A program made the position numbers and the translations under genes. The notes under the pieces are model-generated. The model saw only the letters and a list, made by a program, of their open reading frames with translations, made no database searches and was not told the DNA's origin. 64,000 bases of DNA from Acidobacteriaceae bacterium (GTDB lineage Bacteria > Acidobacteriota > Terriglobia > Terriglobales > Acidobacteriaceae), in NCBI GenBank assembly GCA_003132445.1, contig PKXU01000198.1, positions 28,055 to 92,054 of the forward strand, read 5' to 3'. Each line of letters opens with the position of its first letter. The first letter of the stretch is position 1. Shown here in pieces: positions 1 through 7,879 of this stretch.

Positions 1-358
1 CGCAGTAATGACATTTTGCGGCCGTGCCTTCATCCGGATCGATATAAATGGAGTCGTACGGGCAGGCCTGCATGCAGGCTTTGCATCCGATGCAACGGTC
101 GGAACTGAAATCGACGATGCCGTCTTTGCGCTGATACATCGCGGTGACCGGACAGATAGTGACGCAGGGCGGGTTCTCGCAGTGGTTACAGCGGGTGACC
201 TGAAAGACACGGCGAGTATTTGGAAAAGTACCCTTCTCGACATACTTTACCCAGGTGCGATTCACCGTGAGAGGAACGTGATTCTCCGTTTTGCAGGCGA
301 CGGTGCACGCATGACAGCCGATACATTTGCGGTTGTCGATGATAAAGCCGTATCGCAT
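1..358 (-). CDS. 4Fe-4S dicluster ferredoxin (NrfC/DmsB-like), 3' part cut off by the window edge
   Basis: Reading the minus strand from the ATG at 358 gives an uninterrupted frame to the window edge. It contains the cluster motif CIGCHACTVAC, then CNHCENPPCVTICP, then CIGCKACMQACP and the beginning of a fourth motif (CHYC). This spacing is that of the electron-transfer subunits of molybdopterin oxidoreductases and related complexes (NrfC, DmsB, HybA, alternative complex III). The expected role is passing electrons between a catalytic subunit and a membrane anchor. The frame is open back to a TGA at 419-421, with no ATG, GTG or TTG upstream of 358, so ATG-358 is the start. The catalytic partner would lie to the left, outside the window. 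The plus-strand frame over the same bases is a shadow. Family assignment is firm; the particular complex cannot be told. Confidence 0.9.
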   Translation of the reverse strand, partial: MRYGFIIDNRKCIGCHACTVACKTENHVPLTVNRTWVKYVEKGTFPNTRRVFQVTRCNHCENPPCVTICPVTAMYQRKDGIVDFSSDRCIGCKACMQACPYDSIYIDPDEGTAAKCHYC

Positions 359-772
359 TCCCAGGTTTTTCAGGCGGGCGACGAAAAATCCGCGCGGCTT
401 GGGTATTGTAGCTGAGACTCAGCTTGCGCTTATTGATCAACTGGGGGCTGATGGCAATGAGAACTGACCGACGCATGCGAAAAAGTATCGCGCGAATTTC
501 GAGACCGCATTTCGCGGGGTCATCCTGACGGAGCCGTTTTTCAGGCGGAGGAAGGATCTCATCGAGGCACGAACTTCGCACGGGAGATCCTCACCCGGCT
601 TACTGCGCCGAGTGCGGAATGACCTTTTTGGACGAAAAACGTTTCCAATCAATCACCGGCAGCAAAATTGCGAGCCTGATCTTCCCGCTAGGCTACAATT
701 CAGGTGCATTTCCAGATCGACCCGCAATCAAAGATCGGAATCCAGGAGCACAAACTCGTTACCAAACAACTT
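359..772. other. Divergent intergenic region, no gene
   Basis: About 410 bases lie between the ferredoxin (leftward) and the sugar permease (rightward). Open frames here are short and composition-driven, and I accept none. The region holds one copy of a two-armed palindromic repeat (519-623). The rest presumably carries the two divergent promoters, but no convincing -35/-10 pair was found. Confidence 0.6.
519..623. repeat. Intergenic two-armed palindromic element, copy A (about 105 bp)
   Basis: The element starts with GTCATCC and ends with GGAATGAC. Its left arm (519-560) contains AGCCGTTTTTCAGGCGGA followed by GGATCTC. Its right arm (about 583-623) contains GGGAGATCC and is an imperfect inverted copy. 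The whole element is close to the reverse complement of the one at 6281-6386, and its left-arm core recurs at 10112-10148. It has no coding potential. The look is that of REP/MITE-like intergenic repeats. Confidence 0.65.
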
Positions 773-2578
773 ATGCCTGCTGACATCGGAACTGGCTATC
801 GTTCGGAACTCGACGACAAGAGAATTTTTTATAACCGCTTTCTGCTGATCGTGGCCGGTCTCGGTGGTCTGCTTTATGGCGTGGACGTCGGCATCATTGC
901 CGGCGCTCTACCGTACCTAGAAGCGACCTCGGGCCTCAATGCCGGCCAGCTCTCCATCGTCGTTGCCGCCGTGCTGCTAGGCAGCGTCATTTCGACCTTG
1001 TTCGCTGGATTGCTGGCGGATTGGATGGGACGCAAATCGCTGATGGCGCTGAGCGGCGTCATGTTTGTGATCAGCATTCCAATGATCGCGTTATCGCACG
1101 GCTACGGACCGCTGGTTTTCGGCCGGTTGTTGCAAGGCGTCAGTGCGGGATTAATCGGGGTAGTCGTTCCGCTCTATCTGGCCGAGTGTTTGACGGCCTC
1201 GAGTCGTGGCAAAGGTACCGGCATTTTTCAATGGCTGCTGACCCTGGGACTGGTCATCGCGGCCGCGCTCGGACTTTACTTCAGCTTTCGGGTCGATCAG
1301 GTGGCGAAACTCGGCGATGCGGCACGGCTGCTTGATTTCAAGAATCAAGCCTGGCGCGGAATTTTCTGGGTTTCGCTGCCGCCGGGGATTCTATTTGTGA
1401 TCGGCAGCCTGATGGTGGCAGAGTCGCCGCGGTGGCTGCTGCGCCGCAGAAAAAAAGATGCCGCCTATGCCGCGTTGTTGCGCTCGCGCACGACCGAGCA
1501 GGCCGATCTGGAACTGCGCGAGATGGAAGATGGGATTGCCGCCGAGAAAACGAAAGCTGGTTCCGGCACGCTAAAGAGAGAATCGCTGCTGCGGCGCAAG
1601 TATGTGATCCCATTCATTCTCGCCTGCATCATTCTCGCCTGCAATCAGGCGACCGGAATTAACTCGATCATCGGCTACAACGCCGACATCCTGCTGCAGA
1701 GCGGCCTCTCGGATTTCGCGGCGCATTGGGGTTATTTCATTTTTCAGTGCATCAATTTCTCGGTCACTTTGGCAGGGGTCATGCTGGTCGATCGCAAGGG
1801 TCGCAAATTTCTCTTGGCGATGGGCACTGGCGGCATCATCCTGTCGCTCGCCTGCACCGGCTTTCTCTTCCTGGGGAATGAAAAACGTCGGGTGGATGTG
1901 TCCTCAGCCGTGCAATCCAGAGTGAGCACCGATCAGAAACTCGCTTTGACGTATACGCCCGGGCTGGCCGACCAGTTTTTGGAGGAGGCCGGAAATGCGC
2001 CGGCGAATCGTTCGACTTCCTTGGTCGTGATTTATTCTTACGGTGATTTTCGTGCGACCAGCCAGGTCGTGCGTTCGAACGACGAGGCCACTAAGCCGAT
2101 CGACATCAAGCGTGAAGAGAGCATCCCTGCGAATAAAGTCGTGGCATTCTTCTCCAACCCATTCGGGAACCTCGACGCCGCGCGGACAGCGCCGCTTCGC
2201 ATCGAAAATGCCTTGATCAACCCGGTACCCGGGTCGCGCAACGGCTGGATGGTCGCCCTGACCCTGTTTATTTTCATGGCGTTTTATGCTGTGGGGCCGG
2301 GCGTTTGCGTCTGGCTGGCGCTTTCGGAACTGATGCCCACGCGCATCCGCTCCAACGGCATGAGCATTGCACTGTTGTTGAATCAGGGCGTGGCCACGAC
2401 CATTGCTGCCGTCTTTCTGCCCACCGTCGGCAAGTATGGATATTCCACCATGTTCTTCGGCTTTGCCGCGTGTACTGTGATTTATTTCATTACGGCAACG
2501 TGGTTCCTGCCTGAAACCAAGGGCAAGACGCTGGAAGAAATTGAGGCTCATTTCGAAGGTGCGACCGTCGGAAAGTAG
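773..2578 (+). CDS. MFS transporter, sugar porter family, with a long loop insertion
   Basis: Inner-membrane sugar:H+ symporter-type permease. Family signatures (numbered from ATG-773, 601 aa) are: the loop 2-3 motif ADWMGRKS at 82-89, GRLLQG at about 117, AESPRWL at 216-222, NQATGINSIIGY at 291-302, DRKGRK near 340, and PETKG at 580-584. These place it in the SP (GLUT/XylE) family. It is longer than the usual 460-490 aa because residues about 368-490, between TM9 and TM10, form a soluble insertion with no obvious motif. The frame extends to a GTG at 704, but the extra N-terminus is polar and the ATG at 773 fits the family better; neither has a good Shine-Dalgarno. The next gene, 46 bp downstream, is a GlmS-like sugar-phosphate isomerase, so the pair probably imports and processes an (amino)sugar. 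The substrate is not determined. Confidence 0.88.
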   Translation: MPADIGTGYRSELDDKRIFYNRFLLIVAGLGGLLYGVDVGIIAGALPYLEATSGLNAGQLSIVVAAVLLGSVISTLFAGLLADWMGRKSLMALSGVMFVISIPMIALSHGYGPLVFGRLLQGVSAGLIGVVVPLYLAECLTASSRGKGTGIFQWLLTLGLVIAAALGLYFSFRVDQVAKLGDAARLLDFKNQAWRGIFWVSLPPGILFVIGSLMVAESPRWLLRRRKKDAAYAALLRSRTTEQADLELREMEDGIAAEKTKAGSGTLKRESLLRRKYVIPFILACIILACNQATGINSIIGYNADILLQSGLSDFAAHWGYFIFQCINFSVTLAGVMLVDRKGRKFLLAMGTGGIILSLACTGFLFLGNEKRRVDVSSAVQSRVSTDQKLALTYTPGLADQFLEEAGNAPANRSTSLVVIYSYGDFRATSQVVRSNDEATKPIDIKREESIPANKVVAFFSNPFGNLDAARTAPLRIENALINPVPGSRNGWMVALTLFIFMAFYAVGPGVCVWLALSELMPTRIRSNGMSIALLLNQGVATTIAAVFLPTVGKYGYSTMFFGFAACTVIYFITATWFLPETKGKTLEEIEAHFEGATVGK

Positions 2579-2624
2579 CGCCGGTTTGCCCGTTGCACGG
2601 AAAATGATTTAGTCTCAGCCCCAG

Positions 2625-3773
2625 ATGACTCCTACTGACCAGAAAAATAGAGCTGCCGACAAGAAACACTCTCCTGCCATGCTGCGGGAAATCTATGAAC
2701 AGCCCGCAGCCATCGCCAAGACCGTCGAGAAGCACCTGAGGAATGACATCATTTTTCCCGGCGAACTGCACGCCATTGAAAGCGCGCTGCTCACTTTCGA
2801 AAAGCTGATTATCGCCGCCAGTGGATCGAGCCGGCACGCGGGATTGGCGGGCGAGATTATGATCGAGGACTTTTCTGGAGTGGCCGTCGATGTGGAGTAT
2901 GCCAGCGAATATTGCTATCGCTCAACCCACGCCTCCGTCGAGCCGATCGTGATGGTCATTACGCAATCAGGAGAGACCGCGGACACGATTGCGGCGCAAC
3001 GCGAAGCATTGACTCGCGGCGTAAAGACCGTTGCCATCTCCAACGTTCCCGACACCACTATTGTGCGCGAAGCCAGCGCCGCCCTGATCTCTGGCGCGGG
3101 CCCGGAACTCTCCATTCCGGCAACGAAGAGTTTTACTACGCAGCTGACCATTCTCTACCTGATGGCGTTGTTCCTGGCGCGCAAACGCGGGCGCATGACA
3201 TCAGAAGTGACGCGCTCTTATCTGCAGCGGTTGATGCGGCTTCCTGAAGCGATTGAACAGCAACTCGCCACCTGGGACGCTCTTGCCGAAGAATTTGGGA
3301 GGGTGCATTTCAAGGCGGAAAAGTTTCTGTATCTCGGCCGTGGCGTGCATTACGCAATCGCTCGCGAAGGCGCGCTCAAGCTTAAAGAAATTTCTTACGC
3401 GCATGCGGAAGGATATCCGGCGGGCGAACTGAAGCATGGCCCTAACGCGCTGGTGGACGAAAAACTTCCCGTGGTGGTGCTCGCGACCTGCGATCATCGC
3501 GATCCCGATTCAGTCTTGCGTTACCGTCGCACGCTCGACGTTATGAAGGAAGTAAGATCGCGGCGCGGACCGCTGGTTGCGGTTGCCACCGAGGGCGACG
3601 ACGAGGTTGGAACCATTGCCGACCACGTCTTCCACGTTCCCGCAGCCCCGGAATTGCTGTTGCCCATCGTCGAAGTAATTCCGCTGCAACTTTTTGCTTA
3701 TCACGTCGCCGTGAACAAGGGATATGACGTGGACCATCCGCGAAATCTGGTGAAGGCGGTGGTGACCGAGTAG
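2625..3773 (+). CDS. SIS-domain sugar-phosphate isomerase, GlmS isomerase half without glutaminase (NagB-II-like)
   Basis: Cytoplasmic 382-aa protein with two SIS domains (about 50-190 and 230-365). Visible motifs are MLREIYEQP (19-27), GSSRHAG (67-73), TQSGETADT (113-121), ELSIPATKSFTTQL (161-174), EGALKLKEISY...GELKHGP (248-273) and a C-terminal tail DVDHPRNLVKAVVTE resembling GlmS. The N-terminal Cys-nucleophile glutaminase domain of GlmS (about 240 aa) is absent, so it cannot make glucosamine-6-P from glutamine. Proteins of this layout are known as glucosamine-6-phosphate deaminases of the NagB-II type or as other ketose/aldose aminosugar isomerases. Placement right behind a sugar permease favours catabolism, i.e. 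deamination to fructose-6-P. That step is inference. Start ATG-2625 lacks a strong RBS; ATG-2679 is an alternative. Confidence 0.87.
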   Translation: MTPTDQKNRAADKKHSPAMLREIYEQPAAIAKTVEKHLRNDIIFPGELHAIESALLTFEKLIIAASGSSRHAGLAGEIMIEDFSGVAVDVEYASEYCYRSTHASVEPIVMVITQSGETADTIAAQREALTRGVKTVAISNVPDTTIVREASAALISGAGPELSIPATKSFTTQLTILYLMALFLARKRGRMTSEVTRSYLQRLMRLPEAIEQQLATWDALAEEFGRVHFKAEKFLYLGRGVHYAIAREGALKLKEISYAHAEGYPAGELKHGPNALVDEKLPVVVLATCDHRDPDSVLRYRRTLDVMKEVRSRRGPLVAVATEGDDEVGTIADHVFHVPAAPELLLPIVEVIPLQLFAYHVAVNKGYDVDHPRNLVKAVVTE

Positions 3774-3832
3774 GCACTGGAAATCGCCGCAAAGGACTAT
3801 AGATATTGCGGAAGACGGTTCGATACCGTCTG

Positions 3833-4519
3833 TTACGGCTGCGAGGGGCTAATCGGCTGAACGCCACCCCGACACAAGGCGAAGCATATCAACACTCCGA
3901 TGCCCACTGCGCCCGCACCAACCGCCCAAGGAGAATTCAAGCTCGGGCCGTCCGCTGGAGACGCGGGCAAAGTTTTCTCCGCTCCGCATTTGTCGTCGCG
4001 CGACTTCTGTTCGCCTTCGAGCACGGTGAGCCGGATTGAAGGCGAGTGCTTGACCAGTTCCAGCTTACTCCCGCCAGAGTTGATGTCCACATTGCTCTTG
4101 ATCGCCGACACGGTCACCTTGCCGTCAACGTCGGCGACCTCGTAGTGAGTCCAGTCCGCCGTGTTCTGGGGCACCACCACAAGGCAGCCTACTCGTACTC
4201 TTAACCCCCGAGTTGTATTCACCGATAGCCCACCGTGTTCGAGAACCAATTCGTCGCCTTCAAACTGAACCAGGGTTTGTGAATTGATGTTGACGGCAGA
4301 GCCGCTGGCTTCAATCCGGGCGACCGCAGTTTGCTGAGTTTCAATTAGATCGCCGGAGAACAAGACTGTAGAAGTAGGGGGAGGAGTTCGATTCACCAGC
4401 ACGCCGCTACCGTCGCTGCGCAGCACGGCACCGGCGTTGTCCGCCAGCATAAACGCGGACAAAAGCGCAATCACGGGAAGAAGAATAAATTGACGCCATT
4501 TGAACAAATTTCGCACCAA
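3833..4519 (-). CDS. FecR-like domain membrane protein
   Basis: 228-aa protein with an N-terminal signal/anchor helix (about 11-31) ending near NAGA. It continues with a beta-rich region about 45-150 that reads like a FecR domain: SGDLIETQQTAVARIEASGS, then a VNINSQTLVQF-type strand. A C-terminal helix (about 200-218, AVGIGVLICFALC) is followed by a short tail. It is probably exported, with its sensing domain in the periplasm. No sigma factor or TonB receptor sits beside it, so the FecI-FecR signalling role is not supported by context. The start codon is TTG at 4519 or GTG at 4516. The upstream DNA (4538-4604) carries iterated 12-bp motifs. Acidobacteria encode many such stand-alone FecR-like proteins of unknown role. 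Confidence 0.65.
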   Translation of the reverse strand: MVRNLFKWRQFILLPVIALLSAFMLADNAGAVLRSDGSGVLVNRTPPPTSTVLFSGDLIETQQTAVARIEASGSAVNINSQTLVQFEGDELVLEHGGLSVNTTRGLRVRVGCLVVVPQNTADWTHYEVADVDGKVTVSAIKSNVDINSGGSKLELVKHSPSIRLTVLEGEQKSRDDKCGAEKTLPASPADGPSLNSPWAVGAGAVGIGVLICFALCRGGVQPISPSQP

Positions 4520-4537
4520 AATTTATATGAACATTGT

Positions 4538-4604
4538 TTGCGCGAACAGGCCTGCGCGAACAGATTTGAGCGCATCAAGCCTGCACGAACAGTCCGCACG
4601 AATA
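4538..4604. repeat. Iterated YTGCRCGAACAG motif upstream of the FecR-like gene
   Basis: Copies TTGCGCGAACAG (4538-4549), CTGCGCGAACAG (4552-4563) and CTGCACGAACAG (4581-4592) are followed by a weaker CCGCACGAATA (4594-4604). Spacings between starts are 14, 29 and 13 bp. They lie 19-85 bp in front of the leftward start at 4519, where an operator array could sit. No known regulator site is recognised. Confidence 0.5.
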
Positions 4605-4702
4605 TGACGACTAAAGATTAGCCTGCGGTGTGTGGGTGGGCTAGTGGCTGATTTGGTCCCCGAGGAAGTGCGCGCGAATGCAACTGACGAACTTTTTGAT
4701 TC

Positions 4703-6169
4703 TTAAGCGCGCGCGAAGTCAATGTATCCCTTTTGCACGTCGGTACGAATTAATTTGACGCGCAATTTATCGCCAACGTCGAGTCCTTGCGCGCCTTGCG
4801 CCAGCAATCCTTCCAGGCGTGGCTGGGAGACGCGGACGAAAGTTCCATGCTCGGTCGCTCCGGTCACGATCGCGTCGAATACTTCGCCGATGCGGTGCTG
4901 CATGGCAATCGCCGCCAGGCGCTTGGCCATGTCCCGCTCAACTTTTTTGGCTGCATCTTCTTTTTGCGTGCAGTTGGCCGCAATGGCCGTCAGTTCTGCA
5001 TCGGAGTAAGGATTCTTCTGGGCTGCGAGCGTGGCCTTAATCAGGCGTTGAGTAACCATGTCGACAAAACGACGGTTCGGCGCTGTCGAGTGCGTGTAAT
5101 CCTGGACCGCCAGACCGAAGTGTCCGGGGGCAACTTCGCCGGGACGTTCGAGAACATACTCGCCGGGTCCGATGAGTTTAATCACTGCGAGAGAAAGATC
5201 CGCGAAATGATCGGGATCCGCGGCTTGGCGGCGCAGCAGAAAATCGTTGAGAGCCTTGGAGTCGGGCTGGGCGGGGAGCTTATCGCCTTTGGTCGCGGCC
5301 AACTGCACAATGCGGTCCCAGCGCTTGGGGGTGCGCACGATGCGACGCATGGATGAAACGTCCTCAAGCATACGGGCTACAACGCCGTTGGCGGCAACCA
5401 TGAAGTCTTCGATCAATTCCGTGGCGAGGTTCTTCTGCTGTTTCACCACGTCGACAACCTGACCGTTCAACATTAAAGGCTGGAGTTCGTCGCTCTCCAG
5501 GGTGAGCGCCCCGTGCTGGAAGCGCTGGTTTCTCAACTTCTGTGCGACTTCTTCCTGCAATTTCAATTGCGCCTGCAGATCGCTGGACGACGCGATCTTC
5601 GGCGGCGCGGCCGATTTCCCTTCCAGCCATACGCCCGACGAGTTGTATTGCAGTTGAGCTTTGTTGCGGACAACGGCGCGATACACGCTGGGCGATTTCA
5701 GGCTGCCACTGGGATCGACCACGAATTCAATCACGACGCTTAGACAGTCCTGATTTTCAAGAAGAGAAGTCAGTCCCGTGGATAGTTCTTCTGGCAGCAT
5801 GGGGAAGTTGCGAACTCCGGCATAAACAGTTGTAGTTTCGCGCGCTGCGTGTTGATCGATGGCAGTGTTCTTGGGGACGAAGGCGTCGACGTCGGCAATG
5901 CCGATCATGATCTTTACATCGCCATTGGGCAGGCTTTCGGCGACTTCGATCTGATCGAGATCGCGCGAAGTGTCGTTGTCTATGGACGACCAGAGCAGAT
6001 TGCGCAGATCCCGAATATCGCTGGTGGGGCCGACTTTCGGCGGATGATTTTTAAGTTCTGCAACCTGCTGCAATGCTTGCGAAGGAAACTCAGGCTGAAA
6101 ACCACGCTGCTGCATGACTTCTTTTGCTGTGGCTTGCAGATCAGGATGCGAAGGATTGGCGTCGTGCAT
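4703..6169 (-). CDS. RNB-family 3'-5' exoribonuclease (RNase II/R-like, short form)
   Basis: 488-aa cytoplasmic protein expected to degrade RNA processively from the 3' end. The RNB catalytic core starts with SIDNDTSRDLDQ (62-73) and continues through IGIADVDAFV, PMLPEELSTGL, and HSTAPNRRFVDMVTQR. The C-terminal 65 residues form an S1 RNA-binding domain (TGATEHGTFVRV...LEGLL). In E. coli RNase II the metal ligands are D201, D207, D209 and D210. Here D64, D70 and D72 match the first three and the fourth is Gln73. The N-terminal cold-shock domains of full-length RNase R/II are absent. I read this as the short family of RNB enzymes and believe the DLDQ signature is a feature of that group, but could not check. 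It stands alone between unrelated genes. Confidence 0.9.
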   Translation of the reverse strand: MHDANPSHPDLQATAKEVMQQRGFQPEFPSQALQQVAELKNHPPKVGPTSDIRDLRNLLWSSIDNDTSRDLDQIEVAESLPNGDVKIMIGIADVDAFVPKNTAIDQHAARETTTVYAGVRNFPMLPEELSTGLTSLLENQDCLSVVIEFVVDPSGSLKSPSVYRAVVRNKAQLQYNSSGVWLEGKSAAPPKIASSSDLQAQLKLQEEVAQKLRNQRFQHGALTLESDELQPLMLNGQVVDVVKQQKNLATELIEDFMVAANGVVARMLEDVSSMRRIVRTPKRWDRIVQLAATKGDKLPAQPDSKALNDFLLRRQAADPDHFADLSLAVIKLIGPGEYVLERPGEVAPGHFGLAVQDYTHSTAPNRRFVDMVTQRLIKATLAAQKNPYSDAELTAIAANCTQKEDAAKKVERDMAKRLAAIAMQHRIGEVFDAIVTGATEHGTFVRVSQPRLEGLLAQGAQGLDVGDKLRVKLIRTDVQKGYIDFARA

Positions 6170-6280
6170 GAACCCCCGTTGCGATAGTGAGATAGGTCAG
6201 GCTACCACGCGAACCATAAGGCGAGCGGGGATGTGGTACGAGGGTAGTGGCTCAGTTTTAATTTATTCTCCTACGAGGCG

Positions 6281-6386
6281 GTCATCCCGAAGCGCGGCGT
6301 ACTTCAGCCGCGTGAGGGATCTCCCATAGATATAACCGATGGGAGATCCTTCGTTCCGCCTGAAAAACGGCTGCACTCAGGATGAC
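6281..6386. repeat. Intergenic two-armed palindromic element, copy B (106 bp)
   Basis: Bounded by GTCATCC (6281) and GGATGAC (6386). The two arms meet at a clear inverted repeat, GATCTCCCAT (6319-6328) and ATGGGAGATC (6339-6348). The right arm contains CCGCCTGAAAAACGGCT, which is the reverse complement of the left-arm core of copy A. The element lies between the RNB exonuclease and a secreted-protein gene, both on the minus strand. Confidence 0.65.
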
Positions 6387-6460
6387 CCCGAGCTATCGGC
6401 CGAAAAATTCAAATTGAGCCACCACCGGTACGAGAGTTGTGAAAAGAGGCCTGCACAGGT

Positions 6461-6964
6461 CTAGCTGCCGTGGAGACGCTCGATGTCGGCATTCGTATAG
6501 ACGCGCGTGGCGTGGGGCGCGTGCGATTTCCAGAACGACGCAGTTTGACCGAGAGTGACTCCATAGCCGCGTTCGCGCAGCGACTGCACATTGGTCATTC
6601 CCCCAACGCCTGTGTCGACGATGCTCGGAGGCAGCTCTTTGGGCTCGGTAGAGACGAGTTCGATCACGCTGGGCATCGGATAACCGTAATAGATCGGGAG
6701 CAGATCGGGCTGGTTCTGAGGTTCCGGACTTGGGACGTAGGGCTGATCGTCAACAACCGGTCCGATTTGGGGAAGGCTTGGAATGGGGGATAGTGGAGCG
6801 TCGAGCGAAAGGGTGGGCGGGACAATGGGCCGGGCCAGCACAGGCGAACCGGTCAATAAGTATTGCGGGCCGACGGGAAAGTTCGTGTCCTGGGCGGCGC
6901 TGATCCCGGTGCTAGCAGTGAGAACAAAAATTAACATTAACAACGACAGACTGGCGAGACGCAT
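6461..6964 (-). CDS. Secreted Pro-rich hypothetical protein
   Basis: 167-aa product with a clean Sec signal peptide (1-24, MRLASLSLLMLIFVLTASTG, cleavage near ISAAQ). It is followed by a Pro-rich low-complexity stretch (about 30-95) and a C-terminal part containing RERGYGVTLGQTASFWKSH. The start is well defined: GAGGAGGATCGT directly precedes the ATG at 6964. No family is recognised. Probably periplasmic or surface-exposed. The neighbours give no hint of function. Confidence 0.65.
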   Translation of the reverse strand: MRLASLSLLMLIFVLTASTGISAAQDTNFPVGPQYLLTGSPVLARPIVPPTLSLDAPLSPIPSLPQIGPVVDDQPYVPSPEPQNQPDLLPIYYGYPMPSVIELVSTEPKELPPSIVDTGVGGMTNVQSLRERGYGVTLGQTASFWKSHAPHATRVYTNADIERLHGS

Positions 6965-7212
6965 ACGATCCTCCTCAGGGCAAGACGCGACCTATTTCCT
7001 CGTCCTATTTCTTCGTCCTCTTTCTTCGCCCTCAGTGAATTATGAACCTTTCACAATCGAATTGCCAAGGGCTTTAACCCGCCAAGGCAAGGTTGGGCGT
7101 GGGTTTTTACGGTATTGTGAAAGTTTAGGTTTAGGTGTTGCGAACTGAGGTCTTAGAACTGAATTTGATTCGCTTTCGAAGGCTTGGGCAGTCAGTTGCC
7201 GGCAGCGAAGTG

Positions 7213-7728
7213 TTAGTCGCACGTAGTTCCAGCAGAGGCGAGTCGTCGCGCGCGGCGGTTTGTACGAATCACGTAGAGCATGAAGAGAACTACCGCCAGG
7301 TTTCCGATGAACACGGCAGAACGCAATAGGGTCACACCGCGCATGAGTTCGCGTACTTCAAGAGGCAGTAACAGCGCACCGGAGATCAGCGCCACCCACT
7401 CGGCCCAGGTGCGACATCTCCACAGGCCATAGGCCTCGGTAAATCGCAGAGCCGCATACGCGAAGGCGAGGCGGGCCGCCGCCCACAGCCGCGCGTCGGT
7501 TACATTGTCGGCAAAGTCGAGAAAGAGCTGGGCAGAACGGCGATCGGTGCTGACGTGAAACAAAGCAAGAAGACTTTCGGCGTAGAGCCAGGCATCTTTA
7601 TGAACCAGGGCAATCGCGCAGAATCCCATCACGATGACAAAACAGCCCTTGGAGAATTCCAGCAGGGCTACGGCTTGAAGCACTCGCCGCTGGCGACTGG
7701 GATGAGGCTTGGTGGCGGGCTGCGTCAT
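7213..7728 (-). CDS. DUF2127 family membrane protein
   Basis: 171-aa protein with about four hydrophobic helices (roughly 22-42, 80-98, 108-124, 133-152). The segment RFTEAYGLWRCRTWAEWVALISG (about 95-117) matches the conserved core of DUF2127, a family of small bacterial membrane proteins of unknown function. The C-terminus is Arg-rich. The ATG at 7728 is the longest sensible start. The preceding 248 bp (6965-7212) hold no gene. Confidence 0.78.
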   Translation of the reverse strand: MTQPATKPHPSRQRRVLQAVALLEFSKGCFVIVMGFCAIALVHKDAWLYAESLLALFHVSTDRRSAQLFLDFADNVTDARLWAAARLAFAYAALRFTEAYGLWRCRTWAEWVALISGALLLPLEVRELMRGVTLLRSAVFIGNLAVVLFMLYVIRTNRRARRLASAGTTCD

Positions 7729-7879
7729 GAAGCTGGCAACGACTTAAGGCAGAGTATCACGCGCACGAACGATCGCACATGACGATCCGCTCGCGGCAAT
7801 AACTCAGGACCGACGATTCACACCTTGGTAACTGGTGGGGAGCCGGCAAAAAATGTCACGATCAGGTCCGGAGATCGAT

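Noticed and set aside
8..415. 135-codon plus-strand ORF
   Set aside because: It is the shadow of the minus-strand ferredoxin, whose Cys-motif frame is unmistakable.
3814..3830. T-arm-like hairpin GACGG-TTCGATA-CCGTC suggesting a tRNA
   Set aside because: No matching acceptor, D or anticodon arm at the required distances, and no acceptor stem complementary to TGTTACG upstream. It may be a weak hairpin between convergent genes.
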